Made by a program: the position numbers and the translations under genes
The notes under the pieces: generated by a model
The model's database searches: none
The model's input: the letters and a program-made list of their open reading frames with translations, nothing else
What the model was told of the DNA's origin: nothing
In this document: piece by piece, positions 7,615 through 16,860 of the stretch
Layout: each line of letters starts with the position of its first letter
Numbering within the stretch: position 1 is the stretch's first letter
Source of the DNA: Burkholderia latens
GTDB taxonomy: Bacteria; Pseudomonadota; Gammaproteobacteria; Burkholderiales; Burkholderiaceae
Reading direction: 5' to 3'
NCBI RefSeq assembly: GCF_001718795.1
Contig: NZ_CP013435.1
Location: 2,232,001 to 2,296,000, forward strand
Length of the DNA: 64,000 nucleotides

Positions 7615-9723
7615 TCACCCGCGCGCGGGCGCAGGGCCGAGATGCGCCCACAGGAAGCCGAACTCCGCCGCATCCGCTTCCGCGCGTTCGAGATCGTCGG
7701 CGCTGCCGTGGCCGCCGTCGGTATTCTCCCAGTACCACACCCGTTCGTGGCCGAGCGCATGCATGCGCGCGGCCATCTTGCGCGCATGCGCCGGATGCAC
7801 GCGGTCGTCGCGCGTCGACGTCGTCAGCAGCAGCGGCGGATACACGATACCTTCGCGCACACGGTGATAGGGCGAATAGGCCGCAAGCGCCGCGCCCTCG
7901 CGCGCATCGTCCGGATCGCCGTACTCGTCGAGCCACGCGGCACCGGCATGGAGCTTCGGGTAGCGCTGCATGTCGAGCAGCGGCACGCGGCACAGCACCG
8001 CGCCGAAGAGCTCCGGACGCTGCATCATGCACGCGGCGACCAGCAACCCGCCGTTGCTGCCGCCTTCGATGCCGAGCTGCGCGGCCGTCGTCACACCGGT
8101 GCGAATCAGGTCCTCCGCCACTGCGATGAAGTCGTCGAACGAGCGCTGACGATGCTCGCGCTGGGCGTCGACGTGCCACCGCGGCCCGAATTCGCCGCCG
8201 CCGCGGATGTGCGCGAATGCCGCGACGCCGCCGCGCTCGAGCCATCCGATGCCGAGTGCATCGCTGTAGCCCGGCAGGTTCGGAATCGCGAAGCCGCCAT
8301 AGCCCGACAGCAGGCACGGCCGCGCAACGCGACTCGAGCCGCCGGACCCATCGAGCGCATCGCGCGGCCCGATCAGCGTATAAGGCACGACCGTGCCGTC
8401 GAGCGAGCGCGCATTCGCACGACGCACGACGAGCCCGTCCGCGGCGAACCGCACCGGCGGCCGGTCGAGCAATACGCGGCGCGACCGCGCATCGGCCGCG
8501 CGATCGCCGAGATCGGCGAGCCAGCATTCGGGCGGATCGAGATAGGTATCGACGTCCACATACACGTCGTCGTTCAGCGTGGGCTCGACCGGCTCGACGT
8601 CGACCTGCGCATCGCCTGCCCACTCGAACGGCCGCGCGTCCCACGTCCACGCGCCGCCGTCGTCTTGGCGCGGCTGCCACAGCATCGTGCGGTTGTGCAC
8701 GTCGTCGAGCCAGCTCGCGATCAGCGTCGTACGCGTGTGTGTCCACGTGCATGCGGACGTCGACGGCTGCGGCTCGAACAGCGTCGTGAACGCGCGCGAC
8801 GCGGCGAGGAACGCCTGCTCGCGAATCGCGAGCAGCGAGCCGCCCGCGTGACGCGTGCCGCCGCAGTCCCAGTCGAGCCGCGGCTCGAGCACGAGCCAGC
8901 CTTCCCAGAAGCCGACTTCGACGTGCGTCGGCACGTCGTAGCGCGCCCACTCGCCCGCTTCGGTCAGCCGGTACGCATGCGCGTCGAAGAAGTCGACGCT
9001 GCGCCACGCGACGTGGCGGCCGTCGATCGGGTCGAACCACGCGCCCGCACTGATGTCGTCGGGTTCGCCGCGAAACACGACCGGCGCGTCGGCGAGCGGC
9101 GTGCCGCGCACCCACCGGCGGGCGTCGTACGGATAACCGGCAGCGGTCGCGTGCGCTTCGCCGCGATCCCAGCTCACGTAGACGGTATCGCGATCGATCC
9201 AGCCGATCGTGTGATGCCCGGGCTCGTCGATCGTGAATCCGTCGTCGACGAACCAGCGCTCCACCAGGTCGAACTCGCGGACGACGACCGCGTCTGCGCC
9301 GCCCGGCGACAGGGACAGCAGCGCGCGGTCGCCGTCCGGATACAGGATCGCGTCCTGCTCGAAGACCCAGGACTCGCCCTCCTGCGCACCGAGCGCATCG
9401 ACGTCGAGCAGCGTTTCCCAGTCGGGCCGCCCGGCGCGCCAGTCGTCCCAGCGTGCGCGACGCCACAGGCCCTTCGGATGGAGATCGTCCTGCCACAGGT
9501 CGTACGCCCAGTCGCGCCAGCGTGTCGGGATCACCGGGCGCTCGCGCGGCAAATACGCGTGCGCGAGCCGCGCGCTGAGCGCGCGATACGCATCGTCGTC
9601 GCGCAGTGCTGCACGCGTGCGCGCATTCTGCTCGTCGACCCACGCGCGAGCGCGCTTGCTGTCGAGCGATTCGAGGAAACGGAAGGGATCGGCCCCGGCG
9701 GGCCAGCGAAAGAAATCGGACAT
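7615..9723 (-). CDS. Prolyl oligopeptidase family serine peptidase (S9)
   Basis: A 702-residue protein with an N-terminal beta-propeller-like region (to about 420) and a C-terminal alpha/beta hydrolase domain. The nucleophile is Ser556 in EGGSNGG, with the likely acid at Asp639 or Asp640 (TRDDRVHP) and His672 in NTDGGHG, so the triad is complete. The architecture matches the S9A prolyl oligopeptidases, which cleave short proline-containing peptides. No signal peptide is seen, so it should be cytosolic. It stands alone, convergent with xthA at 7591, with no operon partner. Confidence 0.9.
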   Translation of the reverse strand: MSDFFRWPAGADPFRFLESLDSKRARAWVDEQNARTRAALRDDDAYRALSARLAHAYLPRERPVIPTRWRDWAYDLWQDDLHPKGLWRRARWDDWRAGRPDWETLLDVDALGAQEGESWVFEQDAILYPDGDRALLSLSPGGADAVVVREFDLVERWFVDDGFTIDEPGHHTIGWIDRDTVYVSWDRGEAHATAAGYPYDARRWVRGTPLADAPVVFRGEPDDISAGAWFDPIDGRHVAWRSVDFFDAHAYRLTEAGEWARYDVPTHVEVGFWEGWLVLEPRLDWDCGGTRHAGGSLLAIREQAFLAASRAFTTLFEPQPSTSACTWTHTRTTLIASWLDDVHNRTMLWQPRQDDGGAWTWDARPFEWAGDAQVDVEPVEPTLNDDVYVDVDTYLDPPECWLADLGDRAADARSRRVLLDRPPVRFAADGLVVRRANARSLDGTVVPYTLIGPRDALDGSGGSSRVARPCLLSGYGGFAIPNLPGYSDALGIGWLERGGVAAFAHIRGGGEFGPRWHVDAQREHRQRSFDDFIAVAEDLIRTGVTTAAQLGIEGGSNGGLLVAACMMQRPELFGAVLCRVPLLDMQRYPKLHAGAAWLDEYGDPDDAREGAALAAYSPYHRVREGIVYPPLLLTTSTRDDRVHPAHARKMAARMHALGHERVWYWENTDGGHGSADDLERAEADAAEFGFLWAHLGPAPARG

Positions 9724-9803
9724 GACGGAAGTGCGCGTGGCGGCAAACCGCGATTATGTCCGATCGCGGCATGCGCGATGCTCGCGCATGCCGCGACGGT
9801 GGC

Positions 9804-11333
9804 TTACGGCTCCAGGTGCAGTTCCTGGATCTTGCGCGTGATCGTGTTGCGGCCGATGCCAAGCCGCTCCGCCGCCTCGACCTTGCGGCCGCGCGTGAAG
9901 TCGAGCGCCTCGCGAATCACCGCGGCCTCGAAGCGGCGCGCGAGTTCGTCCATCACGTCGGCCGAATTCTCGCGCAGCAGCCGCGCGACTTCGGTGCGCA
10001 AGCCGCTTTCCCACATCGGATAGCCGGCGGGCGCACCGTTCGGTGCGGCCGCGACCGGCGCCGCCGTCAGCGGGGCCGCGCCGGCCGGCGGCTGCGCGCG
10101 CGCAGCGTCGCCGGCCCCGCCGCCGTTTACCGCGCCGTTCGCATCCGCGCCATCGGTCGGCACCGCCCCCGGTGCGCCTGTCGGCACGAGATCGGGTGGC
10201 AGGTCCTTGATTTCGACGGTCTGCGCGGGCGCCATCACGGTCAACCAGTTAGCGAGGTTCTCGAGCTGCCGCACGTTGCCGGGAAACGGCAGCGACGTCA
10301 GGTACGCGAGCGCCTCGTCGGACACGCGCTTCGGCTCGACGCCGAGATCGCGCGCACTCTTCTGCAGGAAGTGACGCGTGAGCAGCGCGATGTCCTCGCT
10401 GCGTTCGCGCAGCGGCGGCAGCCGCAGCCGGATCACGTTGAGCCGATGGTAAAGGTCCTCGCGGAACAACCCCTGCCGCACGCGCGCCTCGAGATTCTGG
10501 TGCGTCGCGGCGATCACGCGGACGTTCGCGCGCAGCGGATTGTGGCCGCCGACGCGATAGAACTGCCCGTCCGACAGCACGCGCAACAACCGCGTTTGCA
10601 GATCGAACGGCATATCGCCAATTTCATCGAGGAACAGCGTGCCGTTCTCGGCCTGCTCGAAGCGGCCCTGGCGCGTCGTCTGCGCGCCGGTGAACGCGCC
10701 GCGCTCGTGGCCGAACAGTTCGGATTCGAGCAGGTCCTTCGGAATCGCCGCGGTGTTCAGTGCGATGAACGGGCCGTTCGCACGCGGGCTGTGACGATGC
10801 AGCGCGCGCGCGACGAGTTCCTTGCCGGTGCCCGATTCGCCCGTGATCAGCACGGTCGCGGCCGAATGCGACAGCCGGCCGATCGCGCGGAACATGTCCT
10901 GCATCGCGGGCGCCTGGCCGAGCATCTCGGGCGCTTCGGCCAGGCGCTCGTCCTGCGGCGCGCCGCCGCGCAGGCTTTCCTCGACCGCTCGGCGGATCAG
11001 CTCGACGGCCTTGTCGACGTCGAACGGCTTCGCGAGATACTCGAACGCGCCGCCCTGGAACGCCGCGACCGCGCTGTCGAGATCGGAGAACGCCGTCATG
11101 ATGATGACGGGCAGCCCCGGCAGCCGCTCATGCATCGCCTGCAGCAGCTCGAGGCCGGAGCCGCCCGGCATCCGGATGTCGGACACGAGCACCTGCGGCG
11201 TCTCGTGATCGAGCGCGGCCAGCGCATCGCGCACGTTCGCGAAGCTCTTGGTCGCGAAGCTGTCCCGGGCGAGCGCCTTTTCGAGCACCCAGCGGATCGA
11301 TTGATCGTCGTCTACTATCCAGATCGGCTTCAT
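9804..11333 (-). CDS. ntrC: Nitrogen regulatory protein NtrC (sigma-54 activator)
   Basis: A 509-residue enhancer-binding protein. It has a receiver domain (phospho-acceptor D52 in VSDIRMPG), an AAA+ domain with Walker A GESGTGKE and the sigma-54-contacting GAFTGA loop, and a C-terminal Fis-type helix-turn-helix ([17 protein letters not shown]). A linker rich in Ala, Gly and Pro (about residues 380-430) precedes the DNA-binding domain and makes it longer than the enteric protein (about 470). It is the last gene of glnA-ntrB-ntrC, 46 bases after ntrB. It should activate the sigma-54 promoter of glnA when nitrogen is limiting; matching operator sites are present upstream of glnA. Confidence 0.96.
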   Translation of the reverse strand: MKPIWIVDDDQSIRWVLEKALARDSFATKSFANVRDALAALDHETPQVLVSDIRMPGGSGLELLQAMHERLPGLPVIIMTAFSDLDSAVAAFQGGAFEYLAKPFDVDKAVELIRRAVEESLRGGAPQDERLAEAPEMLGQAPAMQDMFRAIGRLSHSAATVLITGESGTGKELVARALHRHSPRANGPFIALNTAAIPKDLLESELFGHERGAFTGAQTTRQGRFEQAENGTLFLDEIGDMPFDLQTRLLRVLSDGQFYRVGGHNPLRANVRVIAATHQNLEARVRQGLFREDLYHRLNVIRLRLPPLRERSEDIALLTRHFLQKSARDLGVEPKRVSDEALAYLTSLPFPGNVRQLENLANWLTVMAPAQTVEIKDLPPDLVPTGAPGAVPTDGADANGAVNGGGAGDAARAQPPAGAAPLTAAPVAAAPNGAPAGYPMWESGLRTEVARLLRENSADVMDELARRFEAAVIREALDFTRGRKVEAAERLGIGRNTITRKIQELHLEP

Positions 11334-11379
11334 AGGTCGGTCAGATATTGGTGAATCCGGTGAATCGTCCTGCTGCCGC

Positions 11380-12522
11380 TCAATGGTCGAGCGGCAGCAG
11401 GATCTGAAATTCGGTACGTCCAGGCCGGCTCTCGACCTCGATCATCCCGTCGTGCTGCTGCACGAACGTCTGCGCGAGCGTGAGGCCAAGGCCGCTGCCG
11501 TCGTCGCGCCCGGACACGAGCGGATAAAAGATTCGGTCGCGAATCTCGTCCGGAATGCCGGGCCCGTTGTCGACCACGTGCAAGTCGAGTGCCAGCTTGT
11601 ACAGGCGCTTCGCGATCGTCACCTTGCGCGCAACGCGCGTGCGCAGCTCGATCTTCGCATCGCCTTGGGCGATCCGTTCGCGCAGTGCCTGCGCGGCATT
11701 GCGCACGATGTTCAGCAGCGCCTGGATCAACTGCTCCTTGTCGCCGCGCAGGTCCGGCACGCTCACGTCGTAGTCGCGCTCGATCGTGAGGCCGCGCGGA
11801 AATTCCGCGAGCATCACCGCGCGCACGCGCTCGCACACTTCATGAATGTTCACGTCGCCGACGATGTGCGGATGCCGATGCGGCTCCAGCAGGCGATCGA
11901 CGAGCGTCTGCAGGCGATCGGACTCCTTGATGATCACCTGCGTGTATTCACGCAACTCGCCGCGCTCGAGCTCGCTCAGTTCGAATTCGAGCAGCTGGGC
12001 TGCGCCGCGAATGCCGCCGAGCGGATTCTTGATCTCGTGCGCGAGGTTGCGGATCAGTTGCTTGTTGACCGCGGTCAGGTCGTGGATACGCTCCTCGCGA
12101 TCCGTGCGCGACTGCCGCTCGTTCTCGAACAGTTCGACGAGCACGAAATCGGGCGCCGTCTCGAGGAAACCCACGATCGCATGCACGTGCAGCGCCTCTC
12201 GGCCCGGCCGGTCGAGCACGGTGTCGAGATGCGTCGCGTGAAAGCGCTCCTCGCCGATCGCGGTGATCGTCGACGCGAGTTCGTTCGCGTTCGGGAAAAT
12301 CTCGCCCCACGGCCGCTGCGCGAGCTGCCGGCGCGAGATGTCGAGCATCGCCTCCGCGGACGGATTCGCGAATGCGATCCTGAGCGTCTTGCGGTCGAGC
12401 ACGATCACGACCGTCGGCAGCGCTTCCAGCCCTGCAAGCAGGCCCGAGCGTGCGAGCCGCTCGTCGTCCGTCAGTCGCTCGAGGTGCCCCGTCTTCGCCT
12501 TGATCAGATTCTTCAGAGCCAT
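11380..12522 (-). CDS. ntrB: Nitrogen sensor histidine kinase NtrB
   Basis: A 380-residue soluble kinase/phosphatase that phosphorylates NtrC and is controlled by PII proteins. It has an N-terminal PAS domain (about 25-130), a HisKA domain with H162 in RNLAHEIKNPLGG, and a HATPase_c domain (DNGPGIP, GSGLGLTLA). There are no membrane segments, as expected. The start at 12522 (MALKNLIKAK) was chosen because the upstream extension enters the glnA terminator. The gap from glnA is 161 bases and holds a terminator, so ntrBC may be partly read through from glnA and partly self-driven. Confidence 0.95.
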   Translation of the reverse strand: MALKNLIKAKTGHLERLTDDERLARSGLLAGLEALPTVVIVLDRKTLRIAFANPSAEAMLDISRRQLAQRPWGEIFPNANELASTITAIGEERFHATHLDTVLDRPGREALHVHAIVGFLETAPDFVLVELFENERQSRTDREERIHDLTAVNKQLIRNLAHEIKNPLGGIRGAAQLLEFELSELERGELREYTQVIIKESDRLQTLVDRLLEPHRHPHIVGDVNIHEVCERVRAVMLAEFPRGLTIERDYDVSVPDLRGDKEQLIQALLNIVRNAAQALRERIAQGDAKIELRTRVARKVTIAKRLYKLALDLHVVDNGPGIPDEIRDRIFYPLVSGRDDGSGLGLTLAQTFVQQHDGMIEVESRPGRTEFQILLPLDH

Positions 12523-12572
12523 CTTGCGTGTCGTCGCGCCCCACCGGGCCGGAAAATGAAAATTTTCGGAAC

Positions 12573-12600
12573 AAAAAAGGGACGGCTGGACGCCGTCCCC
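12573..12600 (-). terminator. Terminator/attenuator between glnA and ntrB
   Basis: On the minus strand GGGACGGC, a five-base loop and GCCGTCCC are followed by TTTTTT. It lies about 85 bases past the glnA stop and 50 bases before ntrB, so it should lower ntrBC expression relative to glnA. Confidence 0.9.
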
Positions 12601-12683
12601 TTTCAGACTCCGCGGTTCCCGCCGCAAGCCGCACGACGGGAACGAACCGGCATGACGGCGCTGATCGGAAGCGCCATCGCCGA

Positions 12684-14099
12684 TTACAGCGAGTAGTACA
12701 TCTCGAACTCGATCGGATGCGTCGTCATGCGGAACTTCGCCAGCTCCTGCTCCTTCAGCGCGAGGTACGCGTCGATCATGCCGTCGGTGAACACGCCACC
12801 GCGCGTCAGGAACTCGCGATCCTTGTCGAGCGCTTCCAGTGCCTGGTCGAGGCCTGCGCAGACGGTCGGGATCTTTGCATCCTCTTCCGGCGGCAGGTCG
12901 TACAGGTTCTTGTCCGCTGCTTCGCCCGGATGGATCTTGTTCTGCACGCCGTCGAGACCGGCCATCATCAGCGCGGTGAAGCACAGGTACGGGTTGGCCA
13001 TCGGGTCCGGGAAGCGCGTTTCGATACGACGGCCCTTCGGGTTCGACACGTGCGGAATGCGGATCGACGCGGAACGGTTGCGTGCCGAGTACGCGAGCTT
13101 CACCGGCGCCTCGAAGTGCGGAACCAGGCGCTTGTACGAGTTCGTCGTCGGGTTCGTGATCGCGTTCAGCGCGCGAGCGTGCTTGATGATGCCGCCGATG
13201 TAGAACAGTGCGAATTCCGACAGGCCGGCGTAGCCGTTGCCCGCGAACAGGTTCTGGCCGTCCTTCCAGATCGACTGGTGAACGTGCATGCCCGAACCGT
13301 TGTCGCCGACGACCGGCTTCGGCATGAACGTCGCCGTCTTGCCGTACGAATGCGCGACGTTATGGATGATGTACTTCGACCATTGCGTCCAGTCCGCGCG
13401 TTGCACGAGCGTCGAGAACTTCGTGCCGATTTCGTTCTGGCCCTGGCCCGCGACTTCGTGGTGGTGCACTTCAACCGGGATGCCGAGCTGTTCGAGCAGC
13501 AGGCACATTTCCGAACGCATGTCCTGGAACGTGTCGACCGGCGCGACCGGGAAGTAGCCGCCCTTCGTACCCGGACGGTGGCCCGTGTTGCCGCCTTCGA
13601 ATTCCTTGCCAGCCGACCACGGCGCTTCTTCCGAGTTGATCTTCACGAAGCAGCCCGACATGTCCGTGTTCCACTGGACGGAGTCGAAAATGAAGAATTC
13701 CGGTTCCGGACCGAAGTAGGCGGTGTCGCCCAGGCCCGTGCTCTTCAGGTACGCTTCGCCGCGCTTCGCGAGCGAACGCGGGTCGCGCTCGTAGCCCTTG
13801 CCGTCTGCCGGCTCGACCACGTCGCAGGTCAGCACGAGGGTCGACTCTTCGTAGAACGGGTCGATGAACGCGGCGCTCGGGTCCGGCATGAGCAGCATGT
13901 CCGACGCCTCGATGCCCTTCCAGCCGGCGATCGACGAACCGTCGAATGCATGGCCGCTCTCGAACTTGTCTTCGTCAAACGCCGAAACCGGCACCGACAC
14001 GTGCTGTTCCTTGCCGCGCGTATCCGTGAAGCGGAAATCGACGAACTTGACGTCCTCGTCCTTCACGAGCTGCATGACGTCGGCGACGGTTTTACTCAT
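12684..14099 (-). CDS. glnA: Glutamine synthetase type I
   Basis: A 471-residue GSI that makes glutamine from glutamate, ammonia and ATP as a dodecamer. The beta-grasp domain, the ATP-binding [14 protein letters not shown] segment, the NRSASIRIP metal/substrate region and the adenylylation loop with Tyr400 in NLYDLPPEE are all present, so activity should be controlled by GlnE. It is the first gene of glnA-ntrB-ntrC, with a sigma-54 promoter about 110 bases upstream of the start and NtrC-type palindromes further upstream. Confidence 0.97.
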   Translation of the reverse strand: MSKTVADVMQLVKDEDVKFVDFRFTDTRGKEQHVSVPVSAFDEDKFESGHAFDGSSIAGWKGIEASDMLLMPDPSAAFIDPFYEESTLVLTCDVVEPADGKGYERDPRSLAKRGEAYLKSTGLGDTAYFGPEPEFFIFDSVQWNTDMSGCFVKINSEEAPWSAGKEFEGGNTGHRPGTKGGYFPVAPVDTFQDMRSEMCLLLEQLGIPVEVHHHEVAGQGQNEIGTKFSTLVQRADWTQWSKYIIHNVAHSYGKTATFMPKPVVGDNGSGMHVHQSIWKDGQNLFAGNGYAGLSEFALFYIGGIIKHARALNAITNPTTNSYKRLVPHFEAPVKLAYSARNRSASIRIPHVSNPKGRRIETRFPDPMANPYLCFTALMMAGLDGVQNKIHPGEAADKNLYDLPPEEDAKIPTVCAGLDQALEALDKDREFLTRGGVFTDGMIDAYLALKEQELAKFRMTTHPIEFEMYYSL

Positions 14100-14209
14100 A
14101 ACCTCTTCTCCTGATTGAACAATTCCGGCGGACTGGGAACCGCCTCGTTTATCGAGCTGCCCGGAGTCTTGCTTGGCGCAGCGTGCCCCGGGTCGACCGA
14201 ATTCTATAT

Positions 14210-14225
14210 AGCAGCTTCCGTGCCA
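14210..14225 (-). promoter_or_regulatory. Sigma-54 promoter of glnA
   Basis: On the minus strand TGGCACG (-24), four bases, then CTGCT (-12). The consensus is TGGCACG-N4-TTGCW, so there is one mismatch. The predicted start leaves a leader of about 100 bases before glnA. Confidence 0.85.
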
Positions 14226-14322
14226 GTCATCGCAAAACCGACGCGAATCGTGCCAGGCCGCGCCGCAGCGGGGCTCCGCTGCGCAATTCCGGGGCCAAGC
14301 GCCGCACTATCGGCTGCACGCC

Positions 14323-14339
14323 GGCACCACCATGGTGCA
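14323..14339. promoter_or_regulatory. NtrC binding site 1 upstream of glnA
   Basis: GGCACCA-CCA-TGGTGCA matches the NtrC palindrome TGCACCA-N3-TGGTGCA at 13 of 14 arm positions. It is centred roughly 120 bases upstream of the predicted transcript start, a usual enhancer distance. Confidence 0.8.
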
Positions 14340-14392
14340 CTTGGTTCCCTCCACCATCACACGAACACATCTTTGGTGCACGCCAGTCATTC

Positions 14393-14409
14393 TGCACGCT
14401 TTTGGTGAA
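14393..14409. promoter_or_regulatory. NtrC binding site 2 upstream of glnA
   Basis: TGCACGC-TTT-TGGTGAA matches 11 of 14 arm positions of the NtrC palindrome. A third half-site TGGTGCA lies between the two at 14374-14380. Centres of sites 1 and 2 are 70 bases apart, close to seven DNA turns, so both could face the same side of the helix. These sites also lie 95-180 bases upstream of the divergent rhodanese gene. Confidence 0.65.
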
Positions 14410-14502
14410 ACCGTGCGCGGTGCATGCGCGCGCGGACATGCGGACATCCGCCCGCCGGCGCCGCGCTAGAATATTTGTTTAACGATATGGAGACCTCCCG
14501 CC

Positions 14503-14967
14503 ATGAGTACGCTCGACCAGCTTTACGCGAAGGCCGAAGAACGCCGCGCCCAAGGCGCACTCGACTATGCCGGCGCACTGCTGCCGGTCGAGGCATTCGA
14601 ACTGCTGCAGCTCGATCCGTCGGCGCGCCTCGTCGACGTGCGCACGCGTGCAGAGCTGGACTGGATCGGCCGCCCGCTTGTCGGCGACGGCCAGTATCTG
14701 CACATCGAATGGACGCGTTATCCGGGCGGCGTGCCGAATGCCGAATTCATCAATGAACTGAAAGCGGCCGTGCCTGCCGATACGCCGATCCTGTTCCTGT
14801 GCCGCAGCGCCGCGCGCTCGAAGCTCGCCGCGGTCGCATCCGCGCAGGCCGGCTTCACGAAGGCGTTCGACCTGCTCGAAGGCTTCGAAGGCGGCAAGGA
14901 CGCCGAAGGCCACCGCAAGACGGTCGACGGCTGGTGCTTCCGGAAACTGCCGTGGATCGGCGCCTGA
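14503..14967 (+). CDS. Rhodanese-like domain protein
   Basis: A 154-residue single-domain rhodanese homologue. ARLVDVRTRAELDWIG marks the domain start, and Cys100 in LFLCRSAARSKLAA is the candidate sulfur-carrying cysteine. The usual active loop is CRSGxR; here it reads CRSAAR, so the glycine is replaced by alanine. The C-terminal KTVDGWCFRKLPW tail is outside the core. It is divergent from glnA across the NtrC-site region and is preceded by a GGAG ribosome-binding site. The sulfur donor and acceptor cannot be told from sequence. Confidence 0.88.
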   Translation: MSTLDQLYAKAEERRAQGALDYAGALLPVEAFELLQLDPSARLVDVRTRAELDWIGRPLVGDGQYLHIEWTRYPGGVPNAEFINELKAAVPADTPILFLCRSAARSKLAAVASAQAGFTKAFDLLEGFEGGKDAEGHRKTVDGWCFRKLPWIGA

Positions 14968-15107
14968 GCGCGCGTCCGCTCAGTCACTCCCGCCTGCGAC
15001 ATCGTCGAGCCGGGCGATGACATCCCGATGACGGGCCGCGTTGCGCGGCCCGTGTTGTTTCCGCAGCCGCGGTTGCGGCACGCATGCGAGAACGATGCGC
15101 GCGCCGC

Positions 15108-15923
15108 TCACGCGCGCGGCGCGTCCGGTTCGACGACGTCGCCGCCGAGCAGATGCACGCCTTCGCGCAGCTTCACGAACGCGGCCGCGACCGCTTCCGG
15201 CTCGCCCTTCACACCGAGATCGATATGCCGGCGCGCGTAGATCCCGCCGCGCTCGGCGTCGCCGACGCTCGGCAGGCTGAACACGCGCACGCCGGGAAAA
15301 TCGCGCTCGATCTTTTCCATCAGCGGCGTGAGCGTCGATTCCGGCAGTTCGAACACGTACAGCGAGCGCTCCGCATGCGGCGTCGCGTGATGCAGATGGC
15401 GGTACTTCGTGTCGAGCACCCATTCGATCATCGGCCACGCCATCACCGGGAAGCCCGGCACGAAATGGAGATCGCCGACCGAGAAGCCCGGAATCCGGTT
15501 GTAGCCGTTCGGGATGATCGTCGCCCCGGCCGGAAACACGCCCATGTTGAAGCGGTGCCGGTTTTCCGGCGACTCGAAGTCGACCGGCGTGGCCGGATCG
15601 GCATGCGTCTCGCGGATGCGCTCCGAAATCAGCGCCTTCGCTTCCGGATGCAGCTCGAGCGGCACACCGAGCGCGGCGGCCGCGCACTGGCGCGTGTGGT
15701 CGTCCGGCGTCGCACCGATTCCGCCGGTGGAAAACACGATGTCGCCGGACGCGATCGCGCGTGCGAGCGTCGCGGTAATGCGCGCCGGATCGTCGCCGAC
15801 GTATTCGGCCCAGTCGAGCGCGAGGCCGCGCGCGCCGAGCAGCTCGATGACCTTCGCCAGATGCTTGTCCTGCCGGCGGCCTGAAAGGATTTCGTCGCCG
15901 ATGATGATGATGCCGATACTCAT
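15108..15923 (-). CDS. MoaB/CinA-type molybdopterin-binding domain protein
   Basis: A 271-residue protein of the competence/damage-inducible CinA N-terminal type. GIIIIGDEILSG, DIVFSTGGIGATPDD and the GNRHRFN-like segment (ENRHRFNMGVFP) are the signatures of the MPT-binding fold. The C-terminal nicotinamide-nucleotide deamidase domain of full CinA is absent. The start at 15923 fits the family and overlaps the upstream EI24 gene stop by four bases (ATGA), so the two are co-translated. The role may be molybdopterin- or nucleotide-related; it is not settled for this short form. Confidence 0.85.
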   Translation of the reverse strand: MSIGIIIIGDEILSGRRQDKHLAKVIELLGARGLALDWAEYVGDDPARITATLARAIASGDIVFSTGGIGATPDDHTRQCAAAALGVPLELHPEAKALISERIRETHADPATPVDFESPENRHRFNMGVFPAGATIIPNGYNRIPGFSVGDLHFVPGFPVMAWPMIEWVLDTKYRHLHHATPHAERSLYVFELPESTLTPLMEKIERDFPGVRVFSLPSVGDAERGGIYARRHIDLGVKGEPEAVAAAFVKLREGVHLLGGDVVEPDAPRA

Positions 15924-16747
15924 GCCTGCCCCATGTCGATTGCGGTGGCGCGCGAGCTCGCGCGCAGGTCGTCGAGCGCGCGCAGGCAATAGTGCCCGAA
16001 CCACAGCGCCGAGAAGACGAGGATGAAAGCGTAAACCCAGATCATCGCTGCTGCCACGAACGGAAACAGCACCATCATCCAGATGGATGACACCCATACG
16101 AACGTGGGCACGGTGCCGAGCAGGCCGGTCGCGACGCCGATCGCAATCAACGGCCAGCGATGCTGGCGCACGAGCGCGCGGCGTTCGTCGCGGCTCGCAT
16201 GCTGAGCGAGCGCGTCGTAGGTCATCACGCGGTACGTGAGCCAGCCCCAGATCACCGGCGGCAGCAGCGCGAAAAACGGCGGGATCAGCCACAGCGGAAT
16301 CGTGACGACGAGCAGCACGACGCCGACGATCGCCGCGCCGAGCGAATTGAACACGCTGCCGACGAACGTGCCGCCCCGCTTTGCTTCGAGCGCGACGAAC
16401 TGGCGGTTCGACAGGTGTTTGATCACGACCGGCATCGAGATCGTCGCGATCAGCAGCAGCACGGTCAGCACGATCAGCGGAATCGCGAGCGACACGACGA
16501 CGAACGGCGCGACGACCGCATGCAGTTGCGACATGCCAAGCGCGTCGAATGCGCGATACAGCGCGGCGGTCAGCACGAACCCGTCGAGCGCGCCGCGCGC
16601 GACGTCGATCAGCGTCTGCCACGAGAACCACAGCACGACGCCCCATAGCAGCGCCGACACGACGAATGGCATCAGGGTCAGCCACAGCATGCGCGGGTGC
16701 AGCGCGCTGGCGAATGCCCGGACGAAGGAGCGCAGCAAGTCGTTCAT
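15920..16747 (-). CDS. EI24/CysZ-like integral membrane protein
   Basis: A 275-residue membrane protein with an amphipathic N-terminus (MNDLLRSFVRAFASALHPRM) and about six hydrophobic segments, including LWLTLMPFVVSALLWGVVLW, VVAPFVVVSLAIPLIVLTV and WSSIWMMVLFPFVAAAMIWV. The pattern matches the EI24 domain family, which includes the sulfate transporter CysZ. Sulfate transport is not established for these proteobacterial homologues. It is the upstream gene of a two-gene unit with the MoaB/CinA-like protein. Confidence 0.8.
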   Translation of the reverse strand: MNDLLRSFVRAFASALHPRMLWLTLMPFVVSALLWGVVLWFSWQTLIDVARGALDGFVLTAALYRAFDALGMSQLHAVVAPFVVVSLAIPLIVLTVLLLIATISMPVVIKHLSNRQFVALEAKRGGTFVGSVFNSLGAAIVGVVLLVVTIPLWLIPPFFALLPPVIWGWLTYRVMTYDALAQHASRDERRALVRQHRWPLIAIGVATGLLGTVPTFVWVSSIWMMVLFPFVAAAMIWVYAFILVFSALWFGHYCLRALDDLRASSRATAIDMGQA

Positions 16748-16789
16748 GCGGACCTGTATCGAGGAAGAAAAACGGGGAAAGGATAAACC

Positions 16790-16827
16790 ACGCGGCCCGC
16801 GTGCGCCAAAGCGCAGGCGGGCCGTGT
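16790..16827 (-). terminator. Possible terminator after the sterol-desaturase gene
   Basis: A long GC-rich stem (ACGCGGCCCGC against GCGGGCCGTGT, with an inner TGCGC/GCGCA) sits between the hydroxylase stop and the EI24 start. On the minus strand it is followed by only a weak T-rich stretch (GGTTTATCCTTT). Confidence 0.5.
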
Positions 16828-16860
16828 CGGAAAGGCGTTCAACGGGAAGAAGGGACCGGC

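Noticed and set aside
6665..9862. 1065-codon minus-strand ORF over xthA and the oligopeptidase
   Set aside because: Shadow ORF; it covers the opposite strand of xthA and another frame of the true oligopeptidase gene.
7189..10023. 944-codon plus-strand ORF
   Set aside because: Antisense shadow of the oligopeptidase; no motif, extreme Arg/Ala content.
14226..14260. Second GTGCCA element as another sigma-54 promoter
   Set aside because: The -12 part (GCGTC on the minus strand) does not match TTGCW.
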